In this document: in pieces, positions 8,027 through 17,600 of the stretch
Layout: each line of letters starts with the position of its first letter
Position numbering within the stretch: position 1 is the first letter of the stretch
Assembly: GCA_963794215.1 (NCBI GenBank)
Contig: CAWCCQ010000008.1
Span: forward strand, 186,001-250,000
Length of the DNA: 64,000 nt
Direction of reading: 5' to 3'
DNA from: DATKRB01 sp963794215
Lineage (GTDB): Bacteria > Actinomycetota > Acidimicrobiia > Acidimicrobiales > RAAP-2
The notes under the pieces: model-generated
Databases searched by the model: none
What the model was told of the DNA's origin: nothing
Seen by the model: only the letters and a program-made list of their open reading frames with translations
Position numbers and translations under genes: made by a program

Positions 8027-10546
8027 GTGGAGGCGGGCTGGTCTCGGCCTCAGAGAGGGCACTGGTCTGGCCTGAGAGAGGTATGGACTTCGGTGGAGCG
8101 AGCACAGGCGGGGACGGACAACGGAGTCGTCCATGACGCACAGACGATCGGGCGCGGCTGGCGTTCGATCGTGTTCGCCCCAGTGGGCAATGGCCAGCGC
8201 CGCCGACGAGGGAGCGACGGCACCCGTCTGGCAGCGGCGATCATCGCGCTCGCTACCTGCATTCTCGTCATCCGATATGACTCCCGTATCGACAGGGCGA
8301 TCGTCCAGGTCATCTATCCGGCGCCGCGCAGCATCACCTGGCTGGTCACACTCGTCTATGACGCTGGTGCGTTCGGTATCACCATCGCCCTCATCGCTCT
8401 GGCCGTGGTGGCGCGGCGCTGGCAGGTGGCGCGCGATCTCGTCGGCAGCCTTCTCGGTGCCGTGGTGGCCAGTGGGGTTCTGATCGCGCTGCTAGGAGGA
8501 AACGGGGGACGCCCGGGCGGGGTGGTAATCGAGGGCTATCACCTGAGGTTCCCGGTACTGCAAATTGCCGCCTTCATGGCTATCTGCACTGCAGCGTTGC
8601 CCTACTTATCCCGCAGCCTGCAACGCCTGATCGAGATCTTCATCGTCCTGGTGGCCCTTGCCTCCGCCGTCGGGGGCCACGGGCTCCCGCTCAACGTGCT
8701 GGGCAGCCTGGCCATCGGATGGGGTGCTACCGCCGTGGTCCATCTCATCTTCGGCTCGCCGCTCGGCTTGCCGTCCACGACCGAGGTGGAGTGGCTCCTC
8801 GGCACTCTCGGCGTGACGGTGTGCGACGTGCGGCCCCTGGAACGGCAGATCTGGGGCGTGGCGAAGTACCGGGCGACGGAGGTGGCGGATGCACGCCGAT
8901 GCGCCAGCCCCCTGGCCGTGTCGGTCTACGGACGGGACGACTCGGATGCCAAGTTCCTCACCAAAGCGGGGCGCTTCTTCTTCTATCGGGACTCTGGGCC
9001 CAGCCTCACCCTGACGCGTCTACAACAGGTGGAGCACGAGGCCTACCTGACCATGCGGGCCGGCCAGTCCGGGGTGCACGTCGCCGAGGTCGTGGAAGCA
9101 GCCGTGGCCGGGCCGTCCAAGGATGCGTTGCTGGTGACCCGGCTGCCGGAGGGGACGCGACTAGCCGGCGCCTCGGCCGACGAGGTCACCAATGTCCGCC
9201 TGGACGATCTCTTTGCCCAGCTAGGGGTCCTGCGCCAGGCCCGTCTGGCGCACGGTGCCATCAGTGGCGAGACCGTGGTGCTGAGCGCAGCGGACGACAC
9301 GGTCTCGCTGCTCGATTTCCGGAACGCCAGCTCCAACGCCACGGCCGCCCAGTGCGATCGGGACCTGGCCAGCGCAATGGCGGCCATGGCGCTGGTGGTC
9401 GGAGCCGAGCGGACGGCCGCCTCCGCCGCTCGCTGCTTGACCACCGAGCAGCTCACGGGCGGCCTCAGCCATCTGCGCAAGGCCGGCTTCGACTCGACGC
9501 TTGCCCACGACCTTCGGAATGCGAAGGCCTTGCTCGAAGAGGTTCGACAGCGGGCCGCGGCGAGCCACTCCATCGACGTTCCCGCGCTGGCCGAACCCCG
9601 ACGCGTGAGTTGGCCCACGCTCGTCATGACAATCGGAACCCTCATCGGGGGGTGGGCCTTGATCGGCGTACTCATCGATGTTTCCCAGTCCTTCGATACC
9701 GTCATCGGCGCCAACTGGCTCTGGGTGGTGATGGCCCTGGTGCTGACGCAACTCGCCGTGGTGGGCGAGGCCGTGGAGGCGACGGGCAGCGTGGCGGGCG
9801 CGCTGCCATTCGCACGTGTCCTGGGCGTCGAGGTGGCCAACAGCTTCAGCTCGTTGGCCGGCGGAACCGCGGCGGTCTTCGCCACTCGCGTCCGCTTCTT
9901 CCAGCAACAGGGCTACGACGCCAAGGTGGCACTCAGCTCGGGTGCCATCATGGCCTCGGCCACCTGGATCGCCACGGCCTTGCTGTTCGTGGTCTCACTG
10001 CCGTTCGCCTGGGGATCGATCCACCTCGAGGCGACACCCGAGTCCGGCGGGGACTCGAAGCTGGTTTGGGTCATTTTGGCCGTCATCGTGGTCGCCGCGC
10101 TGCTGGTCGGGCTCGGCCTGCTGGTGCCCAGATTGCGCCGCCTGGCATCGGACAAATTGCGCCCGACGATGCACGACATCTGGAACAACCTCAAGGAGGT
10201 GGGCCGCAGCCCCCGCAAGGTGGTGTTGCTGTTCGGCGGCGCGCTGGCCGGCGAGCTCTTGATCGCGTTGGCGCTCTCCGTCTCGCTGCGGGCCTTCGAC
10301 GACCATCTCCAGCTTCCCATCCTGATAGTCGTGATCACCTTGGCTTCGATCATCGGAGGCATCTCGCCCTCGCCCGGCGGTATGGGCGTCGTGGAGGCCG
10401 GCATGATCCTGGGTCTCACCGCGGCTGGCGTCTCCGAGGCCGATGCCACCGCGGCAGTCTTCATCCAGCGTCTTTTCAGCTCGTACCTCCCCCCGATCTG
10501 GGGCTGGGCCACCCTCATCTGGATGCGCAAGCGCGAGTACGTGTGA
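8027..10546 (+). CDS. PAP2-like / pseudokinase / UPF0104 flippase-like fusion membrane protein
   Basis: Protein of up to 839 residues in three parts. Residues ~65-245 form about six helices resembling a PAP2 lipid-phosphatase domain, but the PSGH motif is replaced (RFPVLQIAAF) and only GGHGLPLNVLGSLAIGWG recalls the last motif. Residues ~260-500 look like a kinase-type domain: an HGAISGETVVL stretch sits where HGDLxxxN would be and LLDFRN where DFG would be. Residues ~520-835 are a membrane domain of the UPF0104/MprF flippase type, with NSFSSLAGGTAAVFATRVRF and GGISPSPGGMGVVEAGMILG. It probably moves a lipid or lipid-linked substrate. The start is uncertain: GTG 8027, or GTG 8093 in frame. 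Confidence 0.75.
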   Translation: MEAGWSRPQRGHWSGLREVWTSVERAQAGTDNGVVHDAQTIGRGWRSIVFAPVGNGQRRRRGSDGTRLAAAIIALATCILVIRYDSRIDRAIVQVIYPAPRSITWLVTLVYDAGAFGITIALIALAVVARRWQVARDLVGSLLGAVVASGVLIALLGGNGGRPGGVVIEGYHLRFPVLQIAAFMAICTAALPYLSRSLQRLIEIFIVLVALASAVGGHGLPLNVLGSLAIGWGATAVVHLIFGSPLGLPSTTEVEWLLGTLGVTVCDVRPLERQIWGVAKYRATEVADARRCASPLAVSVYGRDDSDAKFLTKAGRFFFYRDSGPSLTLTRLQQVEHEAYLTMRAGQSGVHVAEVVEAAVAGPSKDALLVTRLPEGTRLAGASADEVTNVRLDDLFAQLGVLRQARLAHGAISGETVVLSAADDTVSLLDFRNASSNATAAQCDRDLASAMAAMALVVGAERTAASAARCLTTEQLTGGLSHLRKAGFDSTLAHDLRNAKALLEEVRQRAAASHSIDVPALAEPRRVSWPTLVMTIGTLIGGWALIGVLIDVSQSFDTVIGANWLWVVMALVLTQLAVVGEAVEATGSVAGALPFARVLGVEVANSFSSLAGGTAAVFATRVRFFQQQGYDAKVALSSGAIMASATWIATALLFVVSLPFAWGSIHLEATPESGGDSKLVWVILAVIVVAALLVGLGLLVPRLRRLASDKLRPTMHDIWNNLKEVGRSPRKVVLLFGGALAGELLIALALSVSLRAFDDHLQLPILIVVITLASIIGGISPSPGGMGVVEAGMILGLTAAGVSEADATAAVFIQRLFSSYLPPIWGWATLIWMRKREYV

Positions 10547-10786
10547 GGGTTGTCAACCGTCGGGTTATGAGGAACCCAGTGCATGCGGCCTCGTGATGTG
10601 GTCCGCCCCGTACACGGCCACGGGAGTTCACGGCGATCGCTCACCCGACGTGGCGGGATGTCGGGCGGAACCCGTTTGTTCTAGATTTGTTGGCAAGAAG
10701 GCGAGCGTCGTGGCTTTCGGTTTGTGTGCCCGCAGGTCCAGTGCGAAGAGGGGTAGCTCGATGGCCATCGTGCGAGATGCCTCATC

Positions 10787-11416
10787 GTGACCACGCCTCC
10801 GTCTTCGCCTCCCGACGGTCCCTCGCCTCGCCCACCACACGACTTCGACGCCATCTATGCCGGCGACCCCCCACCGTGGGACATCGGGCGGCCACAGCCA
10901 GCGTTCGACCGTCTTGCTCAGGCCGGCGCATTGGTGGGCCGGGTTCTCGATGTCGGTTGCGGCACCGGTGAGCATGCCCTTCTGGCGGCCTCGCTGGGCC
11001 ACGAAGCTGTCGGGATCGACATCGCTCCCAGGGCCATCGAGCTAGCCAAAGCCAAGGCGATCGACCGGGGCTTGGAGGCGCGGTTCCTCGTCCTCGACGC
11101 CTTGCGGCCCGTCGAACTGAATGAGCAGTTCGACACCGTTCTCGATTGTGGGCTCTTCCACGTATTCGACGACGAGGATCGCGAACGCTATGTCCGCAAC
11201 CTGGCGGACATAGTCCCCTTGGGTGGGTACTACCACATGCTCTGCTTCAGCAACCACCAGCCGGGTGACTGGGGACCACGCCGAGTGGCGCAACAAGAGC
11301 TTCAGGTCGCGTTCTCACAGGGATGGAAAACCGATTGGATCCAGCCCAGCATCATCGACATCACGTTCCACGCGTCGGGAGCACTCGCCTGGCACCTAGC
11401 GGCAACACGAATCTAA
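10787..11416 (+). CDS. Class I SAM-dependent methyltransferase
   Basis: Soluble 209-residue methyltransferase. Motif I is VLDVGCGTGEHALLAASLGH (residues ~46-65), the post-I acidic residue is in VGIDIAPRAIELAK, and motif II/III regions FDTVLDCGLFHVF and IVPLGGYYHMLCF follow. The Pro-rich N-terminus then DFDAIYAGDPPPWDIGRPQP is typical of a subfamily that includes thiopurine- and tellurite-type methyltransferases, so a small soft nucleophile substrate is possible but not provable. Start GTG 10787; no strong Shine-Dalgarno. The 240 bases upstream contain no gene. Confidence 0.8.
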   Translation: MTTPPSSPPDGPSPRPPHDFDAIYAGDPPPWDIGRPQPAFDRLAQAGALVGRVLDVGCGTGEHALLAASLGHEAVGIDIAPRAIELAKAKAIDRGLEARFLVLDALRPVELNEQFDTVLDCGLFHVFDDEDRERYVRNLADIVPLGGYYHMLCFSNHQPGDWGPRRVAQQELQVAFSQGWKTDWIQPSIIDITFHASGALAWHLAATRI

Positions 11417-11548
11417 AGCGCGTGTGGTTCGCTCGTCCATGATCCGCGAACTCGCCAGAGCTCAGCACCCAGGATTACCCCCTCAAGTCCCGTCGCTCGC
11501 AGCCACGGTGAGCAGATCATGAACTGTTGACTTGGTATTTTGGCAGTT

Positions 11549-12343
11549 ATGGACGATGACACCTGGGCCGACCTGGCGGACCAATTCGTGGATAAGGCAT
11601 ACGAATCGGTCAAGGGGTACGTCCGCACCTACGTGATGCACCACCAACTGCTTGAGCATTTACCGGCGCCTCCAGCGCCCGTGCTCGACGTCGGCGGCGG
11701 CGCCGGCCATCAATCGTTTCCGCTGGCCCAAGCCGGCTACGAGGTGACGTTGCTTGACCCGTCGCTGGCGATGCTGGACAAAGCTCAACAACGACTCAAG
11801 CGATTGCCTGGTGAGGTCCAGCGACGGGTGACGCTCTTGCAGGCCGACGGCGAGCACGCCGACGAGGCGGTCCATGGCCGACGCTTCCCCGCCGTGTTGT
11901 GCCATGGCGTCCTCGGCTACCTCGAGCAGCCGCAGCCGTTGGTCAACCAGCTGTGCCAATGCGCCGCTGCCGGTGGTGTGGTTTCGATCATGACCGGTAA
12001 CGCGAAGGCGCTGGCCGTGCGCCCGGCCTTGGAGCGGCGGTGGGACGACGCCCTGGCGGCGTTTGACGCCACCAGCGAAGTCGGGGTGCTGGGAGTGCGG
12101 GGTCGGGCTGACACGGTGGAGGAACTCAGCCAACTCATGGAGAACCAGGGTGTGGAGCCACTGCGCTGGTACGGGGTATGGCTGTTTGTTGACTGGCTCG
12201 AGTTCAGTGGGACCGAGTTGGACCCCAGCGATGCAAAGGAGGCAGCGGCGGCGGCGGCGGTCGAACTCGAAGCCAGCCGGCGAGACCCCTACCGCCAACT
12301 CAGTCGCGTCTTTCATCTCGTGGGACGCAAGGGTTCGAGCTGA
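11549..12343 (+). CDS. CmoM-like SAM-dependent methyltransferase
   Basis: Methyltransferase of 264 residues resembling CmoM (SmtA), the enzyme that methylates the carboxyl of 5-carboxymethoxyuridine in tRNA wobble positions. It has the CmoM-like opening FVDKAYESVKGYVRTYVMHH, motif I VLDVGGGAGHQSFPLAQAGY, and LCHGVLGYLEQPQPLVNQL followed by GGVVSIMTGN. The C-terminal stretch GVEPLRWYGVWLFVDWL is also typical. ATG 11549 is the likely start; a TTG at 11540 is in frame. A -10-like TATTTT ends seven bases before the ATG, so the message may be leaderless. Assignment to tRNA modification is by family resemblance only. Confidence 0.7.
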   Translation: MDDDTWADLADQFVDKAYESVKGYVRTYVMHHQLLEHLPAPPAPVLDVGGGAGHQSFPLAQAGYEVTLLDPSLAMLDKAQQRLKRLPGEVQRRVTLLQADGEHADEAVHGRRFPAVLCHGVLGYLEQPQPLVNQLCQCAAAGGVVSIMTGNAKALAVRPALERRWDDALAAFDATSEVGVLGVRGRADTVEELSQLMENQGVEPLRWYGVWLFVDWLEFSGTELDPSDAKEAAAAAAVELEASRRDPYRQLSRVFHLVGRKGSS

Positions 12344-12474
12344 CCGGGGAACGGGTGCCAAGCGTGGGGTTGGCCGGCCCAAGCTCATCGCATGCCTCGC
12401 CAAAGCCTTGCCAGCCTCCGAGCGAGAGGTCCAGACGTCGGACTCCGTTCAGGCTCGAGAGACCGCATGCCGTG

Positions 12475-12825
12475 CTAACCGCTCGCGGCGACCTGAATCC
12501 AGATGATGACGTTCCCGTCGGAATCCACGACATTGGCCTTGCGCCCAGCGTCGCCGACGACCTCAATCGGTCCGGCGCTGATCCCACGATCCTCCAGGTC
12601 CGTCACTAGCTCGTCCAGGTCGGTGACAGCGACGGTTACGACAGTTCCACCCGCGCGCTTGGGGTCTTCGACCACGTAAATCCAGCCGCTTCCGGTCATG
12701 CGCCATATCACCTCGCTCGGGTTAGGAGTGATGTCGGCCACACGCCCGAAGAGTCGCTCGTACCACGGCATCGCCTTATGCAGGTCTCCAACCGGCACAC
12801 TGGCGAAGAGAACCTCGATAGTCAT
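12475..12825 (-). CDS. VOC (glyoxalase/bleomycin-resistance) family protein
   Basis: Single-domain vicinal oxygen chelate protein of 116 residues. It starts MTIEVLFASVPVGDLHKAMP followed by WYERLFGR, the standard first beta-alpha unit, and ends VVDSDGNVIIWIQ, the DPDGN-type edge strand with a metal-ligand-like position. The ATG at 12825 starts exactly at the first strand. Such proteins include dioxygenases, lyases and antibiotic-binding proteins; nothing here narrows the choice. It is convergent with the CmoM-like gene and lies at the edge of the decayed zone. Confidence 0.75.
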   Translation of the reverse strand: MTIEVLFASVPVGDLHKAMPWYERLFGRVADITPNPSEVIWRMTGSGWIYVVEDPKRAGGTVVTVAVTDLDELVTDLEDRGISAGPIEVVGDAGRKANVVDSDGNVIIWIQVAASG

Positions 12826-13169
12826 GCCATCAGCCTGTCCGAAATAGATCGAGCATGCCGCGCTGGCGGGTCGTACGTCGCAGCTAGCGGGTTGCATCGG
12901 TGACCGAAATATTGCTGACAATCGAGATGAGCAAGGATCACCCCGATCGCTCATCGCTTTCGCCCGACTGCCCTTGGAATCGGGCGCCGACGCCAACGAC
13001 GGACAGACAGGAGGAGGACGACGGTGCACGGGTGCGGCTCACCGACGGCCTCGCACTCGCATCGTCGGGGTGCTCCGCCGACCGAGACCGTTGCGGTGAC
13101 GCTCGATGCCTGCCTGCAGTACTGATCACCCACTCGTGTGCGCAGGATGCCGACGGTCCCATGCGATCG
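12826..13169. other. No recognisable gene
   Basis: Between the VOC gene and the end of the LLM oxidoreductase only short, unconserved frames occur. A GGAGGAGGACGACGGTG string near 13010-13026 resembles a ribosome site plus GTG, but the frame it opens has no family resemblance. Confidence 0.45.
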
Positions 13170-14081
13170 TCAGCACTTGGCGATTGCCTCGCGGACGGCG
13201 GGGACGACTTCGTGTGCCCAGAGGTTCAGCGTCGTGTCGCTGATGCTGTCGCCCGGAGGAAGCAAGTAGATGAAGGCGGCGGCGGCGTGTTCGAGCACCG
13301 CCACGGTCAGTTCCTCTACCCACTGCGTCACTCCGCCGCCGATCCAGCGGCCCTCGTCATCGCGGGTCTCTGATAGCGGGACCGGGGTGAGGAACCCTGA
13401 CACGTTGTAGATGGTGTCGACATCAGTAGGGTCCCTCCCTGCCGAAGCAGCCGCTTCGTCGACGATGGGCCGTGACTCGGCCACCGTCGTGCTGCGCCAG
13501 TCGGCGAGGTGCCCTGGTATCTATCCGTCCGCGTGTCGGCCGGTTGCCGCCAGCGCCTTGGGGCCGAGCGATCCAACCCAGATCGGTGGCGTTGGTGCCA
13601 CCGCAGGTGCCAGTTCGGTGACTTGGTAGAACTCGCCGTCGAACGTCACCGGATCGCCACCGCCGGAGAGGGCTCTCACGACCATGATTGCCTCCTCCAG
13701 CGCTCGTATGCGGGCCGCTGGCGTCAGGCGGGGGACGCCGAGCGCGACGATTTCTTCCCACAGCCCGCCTGCACCCAGTCCGAGAACGAAACGACCGCGA
13801 GAGATCGTCGACAGCGCCGTGACGGTCCGGGGGAGTATAGGAGCGGGACGGCTGAGCAGGTTGGTCATGATCACCGCTGCGGTGATGTTGCTGGTTGCGC
13901 CCAAAACGAACCCCAGCGCGGCGTAGGCGTCGACGCGCTCGGCGAAGTAGGGATGGTCGGAGAGACTGACGAGATCGAGATTCGCCTCGTCGGCCAGGCG
14001 GGCGTGCCCGAGCATCTCGCTCACTTGGTGGACGCCGGTCTCCAGCCCAAGGCCGAAGAGGACTTTGTGATTGGGCGGCAT
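13170..14081 (-). pseudogene. LLM-class F420-dependent oxidoreductase with internal amber stop
   Basis: TIM-barrel oxidoreductase of the luciferase-like, F420-dependent type. The N-terminal part has LFGLGLETGVHQVSEMLGHA, LVSLSDHPY and RFVLGLGAGG; the family signature PPIWVGSLGPKALAATGRHA is followed by ADG, then TAG at 13523-13521, then IPGHLADWRSTTVAESRP in the same frame to the stop at 13170. Relatives have ADGWIPG at this point, so the TAG replaces a Trp (TGG to TAG, one substitution). No other lesion is visible, so it is either a recent nonsense mutation or a base error. Start ATG 14081; a TTG at 14120 is in frame but overlaps the promoter. Divergent from a broken TetR gene. Confidence 0.8.
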
Positions 14082-14090
14082 CCCACGAAC

Positions 14091-14120
14091 ACCGTACGTG
14101 ACGAACGCAGTTCGTGTCAA
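14091..14120. promoter_or_regulatory. Divergent promoter and inverted-repeat operator
   Basis: On the minus strand TTGACA (14120-14115) is followed after 18 bases by TACGGT (14096-14091), a good -35/-10 pair ending about ten bases before the oxidoreductase ATG (14081), so that message would be nearly leaderless. Between the boxes sits a perfect inverted repeat, ACGAAC-GCA-GTTCGT (14101-14115), placed where a TetR dimer would block the promoter. On the plus strand TAGAGT (14122-14127) lies ten bases before the TetR GTG. Confidence 0.6.
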
Positions 14121-14136
14121 GTAGAGTCTGCCCGCC

Positions 14137-14860
14137 GTGTCCCTCGCCGACGGTCCGCAACCTCTAAATCCCTCGGTCCGTCAGCGCTCGACCCGTGACC
14201 GTCCCGCAAAGGCTCCGCTCAGCGAGGACGCGGTCGTCGACGCGGCACTTGCGATCCTGAGGTCGGACGGCCTGGAGGCAGTCACGATGCGGCAGCGTCG
14301 CGGCCGCGCTGGACACGGGACCTGCCTCGCTCTACGTGTACGTACCTGGCCGCGAGGGCCTGCTGCAGGCGATGATGGATCGAGTCATTTCCACGATCGA
14401 GTTCGAACCGCTGGATCCTTCGCGTTGGCGTCCTCAGCTCCAGACCCTGCTTCAGCGCATGCACGAAGCACTGGCCGATCATCCTGGAATCGCTGCAATA
14501 ACCCTGGCCGATTCACCCACGAGCAAATCGGTTCTGCGTCTGACCGAGAACCTGCTCGGAATTCTGCTCGCCGGTGGGCTTGACTCCCAAGACGCCGCCT
14601 GGGCTTGCGACGTCTTCGTGATGTTAGTAATGGGCGCAGCCCGTGAGGACGATGTGCGGCACCCTTCGGGCCGGAGTGGTGACGGCCGCCCCAAGAACGT
14701 CGACGAGCTCTACCAAACCTTCGCCGGCTTACCGACCGACCGGTTCCCACTTCTGACCGCCCACGCCGCGCTGATGGTCACCGGTACTGGCCAAGAGCGG
14801 TTTCGCTTTGCCATCGACGTTGTTGTCGACGGCATGCTCGTCAGAGCAGCCCGACGATGA
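14137..14860 (+). pseudogene. TetR/AcrR-family regulator, frameshifted in the HTH
   Basis: The first ~52 residues give a TetR opening (PLSEDAVVDAALAILRSDG then LEAVTMRQ). The frame then changes: in the +1 frame VAAALDTGPASLYVYVPGRE completes the helix-turn-helix and runs on through GLLQAMMDRVISTIEF to the stop at 14860. One extra base (or two missing) near 14293-14300 accounts for the break. The C-terminal ligand domain is full length, about 240 residues in all. It is divergent from the LLM oxidoreductase and probably its repressor through the inverted repeat between them. Whether the frameshift is real or a sequence error cannot be told here. Confidence 0.75.
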
Positions 14861-14990
14861 CGCGCAGCTCGCGTCGGCTCCTTGGCCCTTTGCCACCGGT
14901 AGCGCCGAGCAAGCGTCAGCACAAGCCCTGCCCGCCAACGCGTCGATCGCCGTCCTGGGGCTTGGACAGGTCGGGCGCATCTGGGTGCCC

Positions 14991-15782
14991 TCAGTTGAGC
15001 GAGGCTCGCATGGAGAGCGAGCGTCGACGCAGCCGACGTACGAGCTCTGGCGAAAGATCCGGTTGGCCCGCGACCCGATCCAGGACCTCGGCTGCTTGGT
15101 CGATCCACCCGAGCGCCGCTGCTCGGCCCGCTACGTCAAGTTGCTCGACGGCCGGTCGGTCACGAAGTGCGATCCGGAGACGAGTGACCCAGGTCAACGA
15201 GGCCAGGTCACCGCGCCGCTGGTAGCTGCGATCGAGGTTGGTGAGCATGCGGGCCACAATGGCGGTGGGTCCTACGCCTCGGAGCATGGCGGGCTCGAGC
15301 ACGGCATCACCCCCGGTCGCTGTCCGCAAGAGATTCTGGCAGGCGCGGAAATCCAATCTCCGACCGGCTTCGAACGGGTCGATCAGGCGCTCGGGATCTG
15401 CCAGGTCTCGAACGAGGAAGTGGCCGGGCATACCCACCCCTTCCAATGGGAGGCCACATCGACGACCGATCTCGATGAGTAGCACAGCGAGCGAGATCGG
15501 GAGGCCGACGCGTCGCCTAAGGACCTCATCGAGGAAGGAATTACGGGGGTCGTCATAGTCGTCATGGTTGCCGCGCAAGCCCAGAGAGTCGAACAGTAAG
15601 GCGCACACCGAGTTGACGTCAGGAGCTGCGAGGCGGTCGGCCAACCGGTCGAACAGGGCAAGATGCGCTCCGACATCGAGGTCGGGGTTGGCGTGAGCCG
15701 CGATCAGAAGGGCCGACTCGGCCAGCGGGGGCTCGTCAACCGATCGGTCCATCAGCTCATACCAACGTGCGCTGGGATCCAC
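14991..15782 (-). CDS. Transglutaminase-like (SirB1/Transglut_core2) protein
   Basis: About 263 residues matching the SirB1-type transglutaminase-like family, whose function is poorly defined. The core has SVCALLFDSLGLRGN, then DDPRNSFLDEVLRRRVGLPI and SLAVLLIEIGRRCGLPLEG, ending GVGMPGHFLVR, with the conserved Asn, Leu-Pro and His positions of the family. The C-terminal third is helical and TPR-like (LASLTWVTRLRIALRDRP). The start is ambiguous: GTG at 15782 lies just before the conserved part, while the open frame extends to a GTG at 15893 with an Arg/Gly-rich, unconserved leader overlapping a decayed recombinase. Confidence 0.75.
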   Translation of the reverse strand: MDPSARWYELMDRSVDEPPLAESALLIAAHANPDLDVGAHLALFDRLADRLAAPDVNSVCALLFDSLGLRGNHDDYDDPRNSFLDEVLRRRVGLPISLAVLLIEIGRRCGLPLEGVGMPGHFLVRDLADPERLIDPFEAGRRLDFRACQNLLRTATGGDAVLEPAMLRGVGPTAIVARMLTNLDRSYQRRGDLASLTWVTRLRIALRDRPAVEQLDVAGRAAALGWIDQAAEVLDRVAGQPDLSPELVRRLRRRSLSMRASLN

Positions 15783-15789
15783 GTGGAAA

Positions 15790-16065
15790 CTAACCCGCCA
15801 CCCGTTCGCGTTCCCACCGGGCCACGTCGCCGTTCCGCCGACGCTTGGTCCTGTCCTCCGCTCCGACCTGACGACCCACCGGCATGCCCTCACTTCGTCG
15901 GCGCTTCAGCCCGGCCGTAATCCGATCGGAGCGCCGCCGGAACTCCTGCTGGTTCGTCGCCCACTTGCGAACCTTCGCGAGTGGGTTGTGAGTCTCCTGG
16001 TCGTTCGTGGACACCCCGGCCCAGATCGCGGCTTTGGTCGGCTCAGCTGGGCGCCTGGGCACCAC
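15790..16065 (-). pseudogene. Serine recombinase (resolvase) remnant with internal deletion
   Basis: The 91-residue frame joins two ends of a resolvase catalytic domain. KAAIWAGVSTNDQETHNPLA then KVRKWA equals the N-terminal YARVSTDDQ region with the catalytic Ser. SDRITAGLKRRRSEGMPVGR then equals the E-helix segment (ISERTKAGLARAKAEGRxxGR) that normally lies ~90 residues later. The middle of the domain, with its conserved Arg residues, is deleted, so it is inactive. It marks a former mobile element next to the transglutaminase-like gene. Confidence 0.65.
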
Positions 16066-16479
16066 CAGAGTTTATCTTGTCATCCACGACCTCGGCCGAC
16101 TCGAATTGCTCGTTCTTGCAGTTCACAGCGGCGTGATCCTCACCTCAGGTTGCCCTTTCCGAGATGCGGTCGAGGACTTCAGTCCTAGAGTCGATCCGAC
16201 CTTGATCCAGGTCGGCCATTGCTCCAAGGTCCGCCGTGAACGCGGCCATACGTCCGTCGAGCGGGGCGGCCGCCACGACGGGCCGTCAGGTCGTTCGGCT
16301 CACGTTCTGTCGCCGTGCTCCCCGGAAGGTCGGCTACGGATATGAACGGCCGGCTAATCATCATGAACGATTGACCGCCGTGGGCGCCGGCGCGACGATT
16401 CGATTGATCGGTAGAGGTGTGGCTCGGGAGCCAGCAGGTCCCGGCCCCAGGTAAGGAGTGCCCGAGCGAGGACGCGCAG
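16066..16479. other. No recognisable gene
   Basis: Only short unconserved frames are present on both strands between the resolvase remnant and the DUF998 gene. No tRNA or repeat was found. Confidence 0.45.
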
Positions 16480-17266
16480 ATGGAGGAGCAGGTTTCGAAC
16501 TCGCAGAACCAGGTGACACGCGTGCCGATCGGGCGGCTCGGCAGGCAAGCGGAGCCTGGCAGTCGCAGCACAGCGCACTCGGTGCGTATCGGAGTCCCCT
16601 GGTGGGCGGTCGTGGCTGCTGGCGCCGCGCCCACCTTGCTCGTCGTCGGGTTCCTCGTCGCGGCGATGCTGCAGCCGGTTTCATATGACTCCCTTCGCGA
16701 CACCATCAGCGCGTTGGCCGCCCGAGGCGCAGCCGACCCGTGGGTGATGACGGTTGCGATCGCCGCCGTCGGCGCTTGCTATCTGGTGACCGCCCTTGGG
16801 CTCAGCCCGGCGCGGGGTATCGGGCGCCTTGCGCTCGCCGGCGGAGGCGTCGCTACCCTGTCGATTGCGGCTCTTCCGACACCCCTCCACGGCTACTCCC
16901 GACCGCACGCTCTTGCGGTGATCGCTGCCTCCACGACTATGTGTGCATGGCCGATACTGGCCGCGGATCGACAGCAGCGACGCACGCGTGTTGAGGTTTG
17001 GCCCGAATGTCGTCGCATCCGCGGCCACCGTCGGTCTCATCATGTGGTTCTTGTTCGAGATCAACGGCGGCGAACTCGGGATCGCCGAGCGCTGTGCAGC
17101 GGTTGCTCCTGCGCTCTGGCTGTTCCCCGTCGCCTTCGGAGCTCGCCGAGCCCTTGTCCAAGATGGAGCAGCCGAGCTTGATGGTCCAGCTCAAGTTGCC
17201 GACGGTCAAGGAAGGTTGGTGGATCTCCACCACAACTACGATTCACGCCGCGCGGCAGCGACGTGA
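16480..17266 (+). CDS. DUF998 membrane protein, frameshifted
   Basis: Multi-helix membrane protein of the DUF998 family, function unknown. The first frame runs through PTLLVVGFLVAAMLQP, SYDSLRDTISALAARGAADP and IAAVGACYLVTALGLSPA to TMCAWPILAADRQQR, the usual order of helices and the SxxxxTISxLA family motif. Near 16965-16990 the reading switches to the +1 frame, which supplies NVVASAATVGLIMWFLFEIN and the last helices (CAAVAPALWLFPVAFGARR). Both halves together make a normal-length protein, so one indel explains the break. ATG 16480 is favoured over an upstream GTG at 16417. Confidence 0.65.
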
Positions 17267-17600
17267 CCCACCAGGCAGGGCTGGATGAGGTGACGTTCCC
17301 GCTCCCGTCGATTTGCTCGGGGCCCGTTACCAACGTGGCTCGGTAGTCGATATGAGCGTTCTGAGCGACTGCCCCGGCCCATCAATCGGTAGTTGACGAG
17401 CTCGGCCGGCCGTCGGCCCCGTGCACCCGGCTCGGGTGGTTCTCGGGGGTCGACACCTTCGCCAGCGATGCGGTTGGCGACGGGAGTGGGTCTTGGCGTC
17501 CGCGCTGGGCCTGAGGCGCACGAGCTCGGCGTTTGGCCTGACAGCTCGAATTGCCGGCACTGCGGAGACGAGTCCTCCGAGTCGATGGTACCAATAGGAG
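17267..17600. other. No recognisable gene
   Basis: Spacer between the DUF998 gene and the methyltransferase. Open frames on both strands lack any signature. An AGGAG immediately before ATG 17601 is the only translation-like signal. Confidence 0.45.

Noticed and set aside
13521..13523. TAG as pyrrolysine or programmed readthrough
   Set aside because: Relatives have Trp at this position and no supporting RNA structure or machinery is visible; a one-base TGG-to-TAG change is simpler.
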